From a virus: a stretch of 61,676 nt of DNA. Under the pieces are notes generated by a model. It was not told where the DNA came from. It searched no databases and was given only the letters and a program-made list of their open reading frames with translations. The position numbers and the translations under genes are program-made. Shown piece by piece: positions 16,864 through 24,721 of the stretch. The stretch lies in the IMG/VR virus record IMGVR_UViG_3300044530_000653, positions 1-61,676 of that record; one strand, written 5' to 3'. Position 1 is the stretch's first letter, and each line of letters starts with the position of its first letter.

Positions 16864-17144
16864 AATTTAGAACAGAGTGGATTAATGCTCTAAAGACAAT
16901 GAGACACAAAGAGTATTGGAACAAGCCAAACACTGTTGAGTTCTTTGCTTTTATGACAAAAATATCTATTATATTTCCAGGCTTACTATTCGGTAAGCAA
17001 TGGTGGTGGCTATACATCTTTGCATTGGTATCAAGCCTTGCATTGATTTGGTCATCGACAGTAAAGACTTTGCCTACAATTATTTGGTTTAATATACTGT
17101 GGACAATTCTTGCTGTAAGTGCTATAATTAAACATTGGGTCTAA
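16860..17144 (+). CDS. Three-span membrane protein
   Basis: Ninety-four residues with hydrophobic segments near 28-45, 49-65 and 70-90. ATGA overlap with the halogenase stop. No family recognised. It may tether or serve the preceding enzymes. Confidence 0.65.
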   Translation: MKFRTEWINALKTMRHKEYWNKPNTVEFFAFMTKISIIFPGLLFGKQWWWLYIFALVSSLALIWSSTVKTLPTIIWFNILWTILAVSAIIKHWV

Positions 17145-17155
17145 GGGGGCTTATT

Positions 17156-17563
17156 ATGTATCAGTATTATGTAAGAAAAGTAGAGAATGTAGTAGATGGA
17201 GATACCATTGACGTTCTTATTGATTTAGGGTTTGACATTTTGTTTTCATCTCGTGTAAGATTGGCTGGTATTGATACTCCTGAGTCTCGCACAAAAGATC
17301 TTAAGGAAAAGGCTCTTGGCCTTGAGTCTAAAGAATATTTAAAGAAGGCTCTAAAAGATGCCAAATCTGTTGTAATCAAGACTGAGAAGATGGATTCATC
17401 TGAAAAGTATGGCCGTATCTTGGGTTGGATATACGTTAATGATGACACAGTGTCTTTAAATGACATGATGATTAATGATGGCTATGCATGGGGATATCTG
17501 GGCGACACAAAGGTTAAGGACTTTGACGCACTTGCAAAGGCTAGAAAGAAGTCTGGGAAGTAA
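17156..17563 (+). CDS. Thermonuclease (SNase-like)
   Basis: A 135-residue protein with VVDGDTIDVLID, VRLAGIDTPES and KYGRILGWIYV, the calcium- and phosphate-binding motifs of Staphylococcal nuclease. No signal peptide, so it acts in the cytoplasm, perhaps degrading host nucleic acid. RBS AAGGGGG selects ATG 17156. Confidence 0.88.
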   Translation: MYQYYVRKVENVVDGDTIDVLIDLGFDILFSSRVRLAGIDTPESRTKDLKEKALGLESKEYLKKALKDAKSVVIKTEKMDSSEKYGRILGWIYVNDDTVSLNDMMINDGYAWGYLGDTKVKDFDALAKARKKSGK

Positions 17564-17784
17564 TGAACCTAAGAAGCCAAGCAATGGTAGAGCATTTAAT
17601 TATGCAAGGTGCCATAGAGATGGCTGGAATAGATGAAAAAGGCGAAATGCTTTACTCTATAACAGACAAACTTGAGTTAGTAAATCCAGAAATCTATGCA
17701 GAACTAACAGAACAATATAAGCACCATATGTTTCAAATGATAAAGCAAGGTCCTAAAGCCATGAACTGGAGACTGAGGGTTTAA
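17563..17784 (+). CDS. Hypothetical small helical protein
   Basis: Seventy-three residues (RSQAMVEHLIMQGAIEMAG, SITDKLELVNPEIYAEL). Overlaps the SNase stop. Resembles short conserved phage proteins of unknown role. Confidence 0.65.
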   Translation: MNLRSQAMVEHLIMQGAIEMAGIDEKGEMLYSITDKLELVNPEIYAELTEQYKHHMFQMIKQGPKAMNWRLRV

Positions 17785-17818
17785 AGAAAAGTGATACAAT
17801 CGTTATCTGGGGGCATTC

Positions 17819-18232
17819 ATGAATAGTCTGTATGGAGCGTTGGCTTTAACTGTTCCTTTATTATTAATAATAGGATACATAGTCTTCTTTAAAAAGGAAA
17901 AAGTTTATGAGCCCATGATGACTCAATCTATGATCCATAATCAATACTCCAAGCAGAGAAAATATATTGAAAAGATAAATAGAAAAAGCCAGTCAAAAAT
18001 TCGTCAAGAAAAAGAAAATGTTAGAGTTATCATTGTTGAAAATGAAGCGTACTGGATTAAAGACAATGGGTTTTATACAGCACCAATGGTAGACAATTTG
18101 ATCAGCAAAGACTCTGCGATACAAGTTGACACGAGCACCATGGATAAGGTACAATTAGACAAGATGTTATTCATACTGGACAAACTAAGAGAAGGGATAA
18201 GCAATGATAGTAGGGGTGCAGGGAACGACTAG
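17819..18232 (+). CDS. Membrane-anchored basic protein
   Basis: A 137-residue protein with one N-terminal transmembrane helix (about 5-25), a basic coiled-coil segment and a cytosolic C-terminus. RBS CTGGGGG. It overlaps the following gene by 29 nt. Function unknown. Confidence 0.65.
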   Translation: MNSLYGALALTVPLLLIIGYIVFFKKEKVYEPMMTQSMIHNQYSKQRKYIEKINRKSQSKIRQEKENVRVIIVENEAYWIKDNGFYTAPMVDNLISKDSAIQVDTSTMDKVQLDKMLFILDKLREGISNDSRGAGND

Positions 18233-18554
18233 TTTCAACAACTACAACATTTTTCTTAGAGCAATGGCAGTCGCATTATCTGAACTAGAAGAAAGCGACA
18301 AGGAGTTTTACTTGTACACTGCTGGTCCATCAAATATTAGTGCAATGGCATCTGAGTTTGTTAACCTTTCTGAAAGAGGAATGAAGTCTAGAGGAAAGTC
18401 TATTAAATTATTTAGAGTTACTCCCGAATGGATTGAAGAAAACATGAACAGTTTTAATCATTTTGCTTTTGTTTCTAATCCAAAAGAGCAGACTTCTCGA
18501 ATAGTAAATTTATCAAGATCAAAAAATATCAACACAAACGTATACAACTTCTAA
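18204..18554 (+). CDS. Rossmann-like protein (possible SLOG/YspA relative)
   Basis: A 116-residue protein. GVQGTTSFNNYNIFLRAM near the N-terminus and FYLYTAGPSNISAMASEF look like the nucleotide-binding loop and following strand of SLOG/YspA-type folds, which bind nucleotide ligands. The assignment is tentative. Confidence 0.6.
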   Translation: MIVGVQGTTSFNNYNIFLRAMAVALSELEESDKEFYLYTAGPSNISAMASEFVNLSERGMKSRGKSIKLFRVTPEWIEENMNSFNHFAFVSNPKEQTSRIVNLSRSKNINTNVYNF

Positions 18555-18566
18555 GGAGCACACATA

Positions 18567-18779
18567 ATGGTATCAATCAGTTCTCTTGAAAAAATGGAAG
18601 CAATTGTTTCCAAGAACAGCAACCTTTCCTGGGATGGATGGGATGTTGTAGAGATGACAAGGTCAGATAAGGCCTTTACATCAAAGCAGGGAGCATTAAA
18701 AAATAATGCTTGGCACTTAAAAAAGATCTTTGTCGTTTCTAGAACTGGATGGGAAATACCTGACAAGTATGTAAGGTAA
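18567..18779 (+). CDS. Hypothetical small protein
   Basis: Seventy residues (SISSLEKMEAIVSKNSNLSW, ending VVSRTGWEIPDKYVR). RBS AAGGAG. No family recognised; it directly precedes whiB. Confidence 0.6.
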   Translation: MVSISSLEKMEAIVSKNSNLSWDGWDVVEMTRSDKAFTSKQGALKNNAWHLKKIFVVSRTGWEIPDKYVR

Positions 18780-18780
18780 T

Positions 18781-19062
18781 ATGAATAAGTATGAGTGGAA
18801 AGATAATGCTGCATGCTTAGATTATGATACAAATGTATTCTTTGATAAGTATGAAGAAGATGAATTACTAAGGCCTGCCGTAGACTTGCTATGCTCTAAG
18901 TGTCCTGTAAGAAAAGAATGTTTTTCTGTAGGAGTTTCTGGAAAAGAGTGGGGAGTTTGGGGTGGAGTATACTTAGAAAATGGGGAAATATCAAAAGAGT
19001 TTTCTAGCCATAAGACAAAGACAGACTGGGGAATAACATGGCAGTCCCTAACAATGGAGTAA
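18781..19062 (+). CDS. whiB: WhiB-family Fe-S regulator
   Basis: Ninety-three residues with the four [4Fe-4S] cysteines Cys12, Cys38, Cys41 and Cys47 (LLCSKCPVRKEC) and the turn GVWGG. WhiB proteins bind sigma A and change promoter choice, and they are almost confined to Actinobacteria and their phages. It could redirect host RNA polymerase during infection. Confidence 0.92.
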   Translation: MNKYEWKDNAACLDYDTNVFFDKYEEDELLRPAVDLLCSKCPVRKECFSVGVSGKEWGVWGGVYLENGEISKEFSSHKTKTDWGITWQSLTME

Positions 19063-19063
19063 T

Positions 19064-19303
19064 ATGTATACAGATCAGATGAGAAGAGCATTCAGATCTC
19101 TTAGATGTCCTGAAGGATTTTCTTTAGAGTTAGTAGATAATGACACATTCATAACTGTTAAAGCAAAAGAAAAAGTCTTTATGTCTCTTGAAACAGTTGA
19201 AAAGAAAAAGCAGGCAATAGAGTATATGATCCGTGTTAAAAAAGCACTAGAAGATAATGGAGCGATTGTTCTATTAGTAAGAGAAGGGGGTAAAGAATTA
19301 TGA
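19064..19303 (+). CDS. Hypothetical small protein
   Basis: Seventy-nine residues, mixed alpha/beta (SLRCPEGFSLELVDNDTFIT, later EYMIRVKKALEDNGAIVLLV). It starts 2 nt after whiB, so likely co-transcribed. No family recognised. Confidence 0.6.
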   Translation: MYTDQMRRAFRSLRCPEGFSLELVDNDTFITVKAKEKVFMSLETVEKKKQAIEYMIRVKKALEDNGAIVLLVREGGKEL

Positions 19304-19710
19304 TTGAGTTAATTTTTATATGTATCTTGTCTTCTCTAACTTTGCTTTTCTTATCTTTATACGTTATACAAAAAAGGGCTAACAAGGTTATTATTGCTAA
19401 GACCTTAGAGGCTTTATTGCTGCAGCAGTTAACAAGGAATACAAACAAAACAGACAAAGATCAGTCTAATGAGGATTTTTTGAAATTTGTTTCAGATTCT
19501 CGTGATTGGGCATATCAATATATAGAAGAAGTGCAGGCTGGTTTGAGTTCATTTATTAATGAAGTTGGTCCACAGATTGACTACTATAATGAGTATGGGT
19601 CATCAGTTGAGGGCATGCTTGCCCCTCATGATTTTGCTTTAAAAAAAATATCTTCAGAATTTGAAAAGTTAAAGAAACTACTCCCAGAAGACTATGATAG
19701 AATAATGTAA
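19300..19710 (+). CDS. Single-span membrane protein with coiled coil
   Basis: A 136-residue protein: an N-terminal membrane helix (about 2-24), a charged cytosolic part with DWAYQYIEEVQAGLSSF and a helical C-terminus. ATGA overlap with the upstream gene. Such short phage proteins of unknown function are common. Confidence 0.65.
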   Translation: MIELIFICILSSLTLLFLSLYVIQKRANKVIIAKTLEALLLQQLTRNTNKTDKDQSNEDFLKFVSDSRDWAYQYIEEVQAGLSSFINEVGPQIDYYNEYGSSVEGMLAPHDFALKKISSEFEKLKKLLPEDYDRIM

Positions 19711-19856
19711 TGATACGATTAAAAAGCACAAAGAACATTAACCTATTCATCTGTGAAGAAGAGTTTTGCGAAGAAGAAAGCACCCATATATGGGCAAACT
19801 CTGAAACAAGAATAGTTGATTTGTGTGATTATCATTACGCTAAGGTAACAGTATGA
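19710..19856 (+). CDS. Small Cys/His protein
   Basis: Forty-eight residues with CEEEFCEEESTHIW and CDYHY, a probable zinc site. Overlaps both neighbours by 1-4 nt, which strongly suggests translation. Confidence 0.6.
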   Translation: MIRLKSTKNINLFICEEEFCEEESTHIWANSETRIVDLCDYHYAKVTV

Positions 19857-20734
19857 AATTTTATTATTTTGGTGGAGTAATGGGAAACCCTGGGGATCCA
19901 AAAGATCCATCCAACCTAAACAACCATAACTTTTCTGGAGTTATGTTTACACATGATATCCCAGAAGGAGACATGTTTGTAAAGACAGCAAAAGATATAG
20001 AAAAAGGCGAAGACATTAAGTACTTAGTAGCCATTCGTCCATATACAATATCTCCTCAATATCTTTCTATGATAAATAGATCTATGGACAGGATAGATAA
20101 AGGTAGGCTTCAGATTAATTTAATTTCTGGATACATAAAAGATCATGAAGATGGTGTTGGTGGTGTTGTTGGAGATGTTAATGACAAATCAAGCCCTCTT
20201 GACAGATCAAACTACATGATAGAATTTCTCAAAGTTTTAAATGAAATGGATCAAGACAAAGATTCTCCAGGATATTGGCGTGACCCAAATCATAAAAATA
20301 AATTAGACGTATATGTCTCAACAACAAACAGTTATGTATTTGAAGTAGCAAAAAAGTATGGTCACAAAATTATTTTGCCATATCACATATATGCTCGTGG
20401 AGCATGGTCTGATTTTTTAAGGCATCGTTCTGCAGAGATTCCTCTTGAACTAAAGGGTGTAGAAGTAATGATTGCCATTACTCCTGTTATTAGAAAAACA
20501 GAAGAAGAACTTGACTTGTTAACAAACCATGTCGTCAGACCAGTATGGAAAAAAGGAGAGGTTCCACAGCCTGTCCTTGATACTGCCTATCTTACATACG
20601 ATCAGTTTGATGATCTTGTAAAGACTCTTGAAAGTAAAGGCATAAACCATATGCTTATTAATGCAGTACCATCAGAAGAGGTCAACGTAATAGTTCCATT
20701 TATTAAACGATATGTAGAGGAAAATAAAAAATGA
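19853..20734 (+). CDS. Luciferase-like monooxygenase (copy 2)
   Basis: A 293-residue protein. YLVAIRPYTISPQYLSMINRSMDRIDKGRLQINLISG is the conserved LLM core; the C-terminal VLDTAYLTYDQFDDLVKTLESKGINHMLI fits the barrel end. Paralogous to the gene at 12339 but distinct in sequence. Flavin-dependent, substrate unknown. ATGA overlaps with neighbours on both sides. Confidence 0.8.
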   Translation: MKFYYFGGVMGNPGDPKDPSNLNNHNFSGVMFTHDIPEGDMFVKTAKDIEKGEDIKYLVAIRPYTISPQYLSMINRSMDRIDKGRLQINLISGYIKDHEDGVGGVVGDVNDKSSPLDRSNYMIEFLKVLNEMDQDKDSPGYWRDPNHKNKLDVYVSTTNSYVFEVAKKYGHKIILPYHIYARGAWSDFLRHRSAEIPLELKGVEVMIAITPVIRKTEEELDLLTNHVVRPVWKKGEVPQPVLDTAYLTYDQFDDLVKTLESKGINHMLINAVPSEEVNVIVPFIKRYVEENKK

Positions 20735-20889
20735 AAGATGTGATACTATCAGTATTAACAGGTTTTGGATGTGGTGTAGTATTTGCTGCATTCAAATTGC
20801 CAGTCCCAGCACCACCAGTTTTTGCGGGAGTCGCAGGAATTATTGGTCTATGGATTGGTTTTACAGTACTAACAAAAATAATATCCTAG
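20731..20889 (+). CDS. XapX-domain (DUF1427) membrane protein
   Basis: Fifty-two residues with two hydrophobic helices separated by FKLPVPAPPVFAG, matching XapX/DUF1427 small membrane proteins. Overlaps the upstream stop. Role unknown. Confidence 0.7.
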   Translation: MKDVILSVLTGFGCGVVFAAFKLPVPAPPVFAGVAGIIGLWIGFTVLTKIIS

Positions 20890-20899
20890 GAGGAAAATT

Positions 20900-21199
20900 A
20901 TGAATCAACAAATCAAAAACGCACTGGCGTCATACGGAAGATCAGTACTTGGAGCAGCAACAGCAATGTATGCTTCTGGAGTTACAGATCCCCAGACACT
21001 AGCATACTCACTACTTGGAGCATTTGTGCCCGTTGTATTGAGAGCAGCCAACCCTAACGATCCTGCATTCGGCAAGATGCCATCAGTAGATGAGGTAGAT
21101 GCAGCAGTTAAGTCTGCAAAGGTTGTTAAGAAGACCGCAAAGAAGGCTCCTGCAAAGAAGTCATCTGGTGGAGGCAAGGCTACTAACCAGGTAAAGTAA
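20900..21199 (+). CDS. Membrane protein with Lys-rich tail, holin-like
   Basis: Ninety-nine residues: an amphipathic start, hydrophobic stretch (about 14-50, ALLGAFVPVV-like) and RAANPNDPAFGKMP, then a KKTAKKAPAKKSSGGGK tail shared with the CHAP endolysin. RBS AGGAGG. Similar short proteins occur in other aquatic phages. A second holin is possible. Confidence 0.65.
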   Translation: MNQQIKNALASYGRSVLGAATAMYASGVTDPQTLAYSLLGAFVPVVLRAANPNDPAFGKMPSVDEVDAAVKSAKVVKKTAKKAPAKKSSGGGKATNQVK

Positions 21200-21212
21200 T
21201 CTCACTCTAGAC

Positions 21213-21256
21213 TAGCAGGCTTGTTACTTGACAGGCCTGCTTTTCTATGCTATAAT
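21213..21256 (+). promoter_or_regulatory. Terminator overlapping a perfect promoter
   Basis: AGCAGGC (21214-21220) and GCCTGCT (21235-21241) form a terminator stem followed by TTTTC. TTGACA (21228-21233) lies in its loop, with a 17-nt spacer to TATAAT (21251-21256). One element therefore ends the upstream operon and starts the hsp20 transcript. Confidence 0.75.
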
Positions 21257-21313
21257 ATTTATACCTGCCCAATAGGGGGGTAATTTAACTTATTCGCTTG
21301 AAAGGGGAATAAC

Positions 21314-21730
21314 ATGGTAACAAAGTACGCTATGGATCTATTCAATGATCCTTTTTTTATTGGCTTCAACAGAGAGTTGAGTCGCCTAAATACAGCACAT
21401 AAAACAAACTCACAGTCATACCCTCCGTATGATCTAATCAAACTAGATGAAGATACATACAAGATTTCACTGGCTGTCGCTGGTTTTTCAAAAGACGATA
21501 TTGATGTTTCAGTAGATAACGGAACATTGATTATCAAGGGTGAGATTGTTGAAGTTACAGATGCAGAGGTAGTTCATAAAGGAATCGCAGGAAGAAAGTT
21601 CGTAAGATCTTTTGCACTGGGAGAGTATATGGAAGTAACATCTGCAGAACTTAAGGACGGGATGCTGCATGTTAATGTGGTTCGTATTGTTCCTGAAGAT
21701 AAAAAGCCCAAGTCTATTAAAATTAAGTAG
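21314..21730 (+). CDS. hsp20: Small heat-shock protein (Hsp20/IbpA)
   Basis: A 138-residue protein with an alpha-crystallin core (YPPYDLIKLDEDTYKISLAVAGFSKDDIDV, GTLIIKGE, RSFALGEYMEVTSAELKDGML) and a C-terminal IKIK. It would hold unfolding proteins during late infection. RBS AAAGGGGAA. Hsp20 is also found in T4-like cyanophages. Confidence 0.92.
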   Translation: MVTKYAMDLFNDPFFIGFNRELSRLNTAHKTNSQSYPPYDLIKLDEDTYKISLAVAGFSKDDIDVSVDNGTLIIKGEIVEVTDAEVVHKGIAGRKFVRSFALGEYMEVTSAELKDGMLHVNVVRIVPEDKKPKSIKIK

Positions 21731-21742
21731 TATAATAGATAG

Positions 21743-21846
21743 TATTCCGTCATGATACATGCAGTTGCTTATAGCAACCCTATTGCTGAGTACGGATAAG
21801 CCAGGGTCGCACCCTGGGAGACCTGAGCAAGTCCATAAACTGCTCC
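21743..21846 (+). ncRNA. Structured small RNA (RNA-1)
   Basis: TATAAT at 21731-21736 has no ORF after it. The next 100 nt hold four stems: TCCGT/ACGGA (21746 with 21792), GTTGCT/AGCAAC (21764 with 21773), CCAGGGT/ACCCTGG (21801 with 21811) and GAGCA/TGCTC (21825 with 21841). Its 3-prime part GAGACC-TGAGCAAGTC is shared with the RNA at 22981. No known RNA family is recognised. Confidence 0.6.
21822..21845 (+). repeat. 24-nt conserved hairpin, + strand copy
   Basis: CCTGAGCAAG, six variable bases, then AACTGCTC. It is the only + strand member of a seven-copy family whose other members follow - strand genes at 33.7-39.7 kb. Here it is the 3-prime stem of RNA-1. Confidence 0.8.
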
Positions 21847-21921
21847 ATTATTCATCTAAAGTTCTTTGTTTGTTTGCCATTTATAACAAAACTTTATAGC
21901 CTTGTCGTATATACTATAAGT

Positions 21922-22965
21922 ATGAAATTTAAATTCATTGCTTTATCAGCAGCATTAGCCATATTTGCTAATGCTTTTTTTATTACCCCTTCACATGCCG
22001 ATAACCTTCAAGGTGCTGGATCCACATTTGCTGCTAACTTTATAGACAGATGCAGGGTCGAATTTATGAAATCAACAGGAGATTCTGTTGTGTATGGAGC
22101 ATCTGGTTCAGGTGCTGGAAAGAATATGTTTTCAAATGGAGTAACAGACTTTGCTATGTCAGATGTTCCTTACTCTGGGACAGAAGTAAAGCCATCAAAA
22201 GAGTTTACATATGTTCCATTAGTAGCAGGGCCAATTGGAATTATCTACAAACTTGATGGATATAAAGTTACTATAAAGATGAGTAAAGATACTCTTGCTA
22301 AAGTTTTTGCGGGACAAATAACAATGTGGAACGACCCACAGATATTAAAAGAAAACCTTATATCAGGAAAACTACCTAAGATACCAGCAACAAAGATTAG
22401 AGTTGTATACCGTGTTGATGGTTCTGGAACTTCAGAAGTTTTTACTTCATATTTAAATGCTGTGGCTCCAACAATTTGGACAAAGCCAGGAAATAAAAAC
22501 TTTTCAAGTGCATTTCCTGGAGACATATCTAAGCAGTATATGAACAGTGCTTCTGGATCACATGGAATTGCAATGGTACAGAGCACTACAAATGGCTCTA
22601 TTGGATATAATGAGATATCATATGCAAGAGGACTAAAGACAGTGTCTGTTGAGAATGAGGCTAGAAGGTTTATACAACCAACAGTTAGCGCAGCCTCTGT
22701 ATTTCTTGGAGATTTTATTCCAGATAAAAGTGGTGTAGTTAAGATAAACTATAAGAACCCAAACAAACTATCTTATAACATATCTACATTTACCTATGGT
22801 GTAGCATACAAAGAAAAGAACTCAAAGAATGATTCAGTTAAAAAGTTCTTTAACTTCATGCTTGATACCTGTGGAAAGAAGGCTGAAGATCTTGGCTACT
22901 CGCCAATCAGAAGTTCTATGCTTAAATTCTCAAAGGCGAGAGTAGCAGAAATAAGTTCAAAGTAG
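21922..22965 (+). CDS. pstS: Phosphate-binding protein PstS
   Basis: A 347-residue protein: signal peptide (KFKFIALSAALAIFANAF, cleavage near SHA-DN), then LQGAGSTFAANFI, GDSVVYGASGSGAGK, DFAMSDVPYS, VVYRVDGSGTSEVFTSYL and SIGYNEISYA, the phosphate-ligand loops of PstS. It would raise phosphate uptake in a P-limited host, as proposed for cyanophage pstS. TATACT (21910-21915) ends 6 nt before the ATG (leaderless). No PHO-box-like repeat was noticed. Confidence 0.92.
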   Translation: MKFKFIALSAALAIFANAFFITPSHADNLQGAGSTFAANFIDRCRVEFMKSTGDSVVYGASGSGAGKNMFSNGVTDFAMSDVPYSGTEVKPSKEFTYVPLVAGPIGIIYKLDGYKVTIKMSKDTLAKVFAGQITMWNDPQILKENLISGKLPKIPATKIRVVYRVDGSGTSEVFTSYLNAVAPTIWTKPGNKNFSSAFPGDISKQYMNSASGSHGIAMVQSTTNGSIGYNEISYARGLKTVSVENEARRFIQPTVSAASVFLGDFIPDKSGVVKINYKNPNKLSYNISTFTYGVAYKEKNSKNDSVKKFFNFMLDTCGKKAEDLGYSPIRSSMLKFSKARVAEISSK

Positions 22966-22980
22966 CAGTATAATAGAAGT

Positions 22981-23064
22981 GTCCCACACAGGACCTTAGT
23001 GATGGATTAGTTACCCATTGGATAGAGACCGTGGCGCAAGTCAGGTGAATTGCCTGTGTGGGAC
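22981..23064 (+). ncRNA. Structured small RNA (RNA-2)
   Basis: TATAAT (22969-22974) ends 6 nt before position 22981, where a perfect 12-bp terminal helix begins: GTCCCACACAGG pairs with CCTGTGTGGGAC (23053-23064). Inside are ATGG/CCAT and ACCT/AGGT pairings and the core AGAGACCGTGGCGCAAGTC, similar to RNA-1. There is no ORF in it, and the next gene has its own -10 box. An 84-nt discrete RNA is the simplest reading. Confidence 0.65.
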
Positions 23065-23091
23065 CTAACATTTGGCGGTATAATAATATCA

Positions 23092-23364
23092 ATGACTGAC
23101 AAAGAGTTAGACACCTATAATAAGCAGCAGTATAAGAAGATGCTTGCTAAGATAAAAGAAGATTCTGGCTGTGTAGACTGTGGTGTTGGTAACCATATAA
23201 TCCTAGACTTTGATCACATAAGAGATAAGAAGTACAATGTGTCAAGGATGATCCATGATGGTTTTTCATGGAAGGCTATCAAGAAAGAAATAGAAAAGTG
23301 TGAAGTGGTTTGTGCCAACTGCCACAGGATCAGGACTTACAACAGGCTTAACGGTATGATATAA
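23092..23364 (+). CDS. HNH endonuclease
   Basis: Ninety residues: CVDCGVGNHIILDFDHIRDKKYNVS and CANCHRIRT form a zinc-stabilised HNH motif with catalytic D-H. It may be a free-standing homing nuclease or aid DNA processing. TATAAT (23079-23084) ends 7 nt before the ATG. Confidence 0.85.
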   Translation: MTDKELDTYNKQQYKKMLAKIKEDSGCVDCGVGNHIILDFDHIRDKKYNVSRMIHDGFSWKAIKKEIEKCEVVCANCHRIRTYNRLNGMI

Positions 23365-23371
23365 TTATAGT

Positions 23372-23674
23372 ATGACAAACTGCCCAAAATGCTCTTCTTC
23401 AGCAATCGATTCAGAAGTTGCTATGGCTATGTACGACTCATCAATTGGTAAGGCATACGAAGACTGTGGTTGTCCAACTTGTAAAGAACTAAACGTAACC
23501 TGTGAAGAGTGTCCAGATTGCCAGGCTGAAACAGTTGCTAAGCAAGCACCTTGCTGGGATGGCTATGTACAAAGAGGCATGAAGCCAGGTGCAGACGGAA
23601 AGCCAGTACCTAACTGTATTCCAGTCGCTAAGTCAGATAGTTGGATTGATTCTCCATTTAGGATGGTAAAGTAA
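23372..23674 (+). CDS. Cys-rich zinc protein
   Basis: One hundred residues with CPKC, CGCPTC, CEECPDC and then PCWDGYVQRGMKPGADGKPVPNC, a motif seen in phage prohead/structural proteins from memory. Several zinc ribbons are likely. Leaderless: TATAAT ends 6 nt before the ATG. Confidence 0.7.
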   Translation: MTNCPKCSSSAIDSEVAMAMYDSSIGKAYEDCGCPTCKELNVTCEECPDCQAETVAKQAPCWDGYVQRGMKPGADGKPVPNCIPVAKSDSWIDSPFRMVK

Positions 23675-23802
23675 TGCCAAAGAAAAAAGCAGCAGCGTTT
23701 AATCCTATTCAGATTAAAGATGGATGGATTGTTAGATTATATAAAGATGGTCGTATTAAGTCCAAGATCGCACCTTACGAAGTAAAGCACAAGGCAAAGT
23801 AA
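23674..23802 (+). CDS. Small basic protein
   Basis: Forty-two residues (PKKKAAAFNPIQIKDGWIV, RLYKDGRIKSKI). TAATG overlap with the preceding stop and direct abutment with the next start. Function unknown. Confidence 0.55.
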   Translation: MPKKKAAAFNPIQIKDGWIVRLYKDGRIKSKIAPYEVKHKAK

Positions 23803-24540
23803 ATGAAATATAACAAAGTTTATTTTTTACACATACCAAAAACTGGTGGTAGATTCTTAACAAAGTATATTATCAGACCTATGGAAGATACTCTTGCTAA
23901 ACACGGTATTGAGTATCTTAGAATGCCAGAAGACATGAGACAGCACGGTGGATGGCCATTCTTTATAGATGATGAAACATATGTTATCTCACTTTTTAGA
24001 GAGCCTTCTGAGTTTTTTGTTAGCACTGTATGTCATGCTGCTGCAGGTAGAGCAGACTTAATAGACAAAGAAAATTGGCATGTTATAAGAGGAGAAAACC
24101 TCAATGTTGAAAAAGAAGAATTGTTTGATAAGTTATCTTACTGGAACTACATGAAAGATTTTCAAGCGCATAATTTTGCTTTAAGTCCAGACCCAGCAGC
24201 AATGTCTGTTATTAAGGAAGCACAATTTTTCCATGATGAGCAAAAGGAATATGACGAAGAGTTAATATATGATAGAATTAATAGAACGAATTTGTTTATT
24301 AGAACTGATGAATTAAAAAATATGGATTACACATTGCTGGTTAAAAAAATATCAGAAGACTTAGGCGTAGAACTAGATGTTGATTTATCACAAATTGACA
24401 AAACATATTTTAAGAATGATGCTTCAAAAAGACTGTTCGATTCTTTAACTCAAAGCGAAAAAGATTTAATTCTTGAAAATTTTACACTAGATAAAAAGAT
24501 ATACGAAGACGATTCTTTATTCTGGAATCCTGCTAGATAA
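23803..24540 (+). CDS. Sulfotransferase-like protein (copy 2)
   Basis: A 245-residue protein. FLHIPKTGGRF (8-18) is the PAPS phosphate loop, and SLFREPSEFFVST supplies the second nucleotide-binding segment. It diverges strongly from the copy at 13168, suggesting a different acceptor. It is the last gene of the + block. Confidence 0.75.
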   Translation: MKYNKVYFLHIPKTGGRFLTKYIIRPMEDTLAKHGIEYLRMPEDMRQHGGWPFFIDDETYVISLFREPSEFFVSTVCHAAAGRADLIDKENWHVIRGENLNVEKEELFDKLSYWNYMKDFQAHNFALSPDPAAMSVIKEAQFFHDEQKEYDEELIYDRINRTNLFIRTDELKNMDYTLLVKKISEDLGVELDVDLSQIDKTYFKNDASKRLFDSLTQSEKDLILENFTLDKKIYEDDSLFWNPAR

Positions 24541-24568
24541 ATAAATAGTTTTTCATACAAAATTTAGG

Positions 24569-24631
24569 AGGGTGTGGTGTTGCAACATAAAGCATATATG
24601 TTTCCCGACACACATACTCTAACCACACCCT
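24569..24631. other. Inverted repeat between convergent blocks
   Basis: AGGGTGTGGT (24569-24578) and ACCACACCCT (24622-24631) are perfectly complementary over 10 bp with a 43-nt loop that contains the palindrome GTTGCAAC. It may stop transcription from both sides, although no clear T-run follows. Confidence 0.45.
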
Positions 24632-24645
24632 TACTACTATTATAG

Positions 24646-24717
24646 CATCCCTGGTAGGATTCGAACCTACGACCTACACCTTAGAAGGGTGTCACTCTTC
24701 CACTGAGTTACAGAGAT
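24646..24717 (-). tRNA. tRNA-Arg (TCT)
   Basis: On the - strand: acceptor ATCTCTG with CAGGGAT, D-stem ACTC/GAGT, anticodon loop CTTCTAA between ACACC and GGTGT, T-stem GTAGG/CCTAC. Reads AGA, a codon common in these genes. Confidence 0.93.
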
Positions 24718-24721
24718 CTAG

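Noticed and set aside
21743-21846. Cobalamin riboswitch, because of GCCAGG...GGGAGACC
   Set aside because: The rest of the B12 core (GGGAA, GGTG, GCCACTG) is missing, and the following gene starts from its own promoter without a leader.
22981-23064. A tRNA or tRNA-like gene
   Set aside because: The 84 nt close with a 12-bp helix, and no anticodon arm or T-loop can be drawn.
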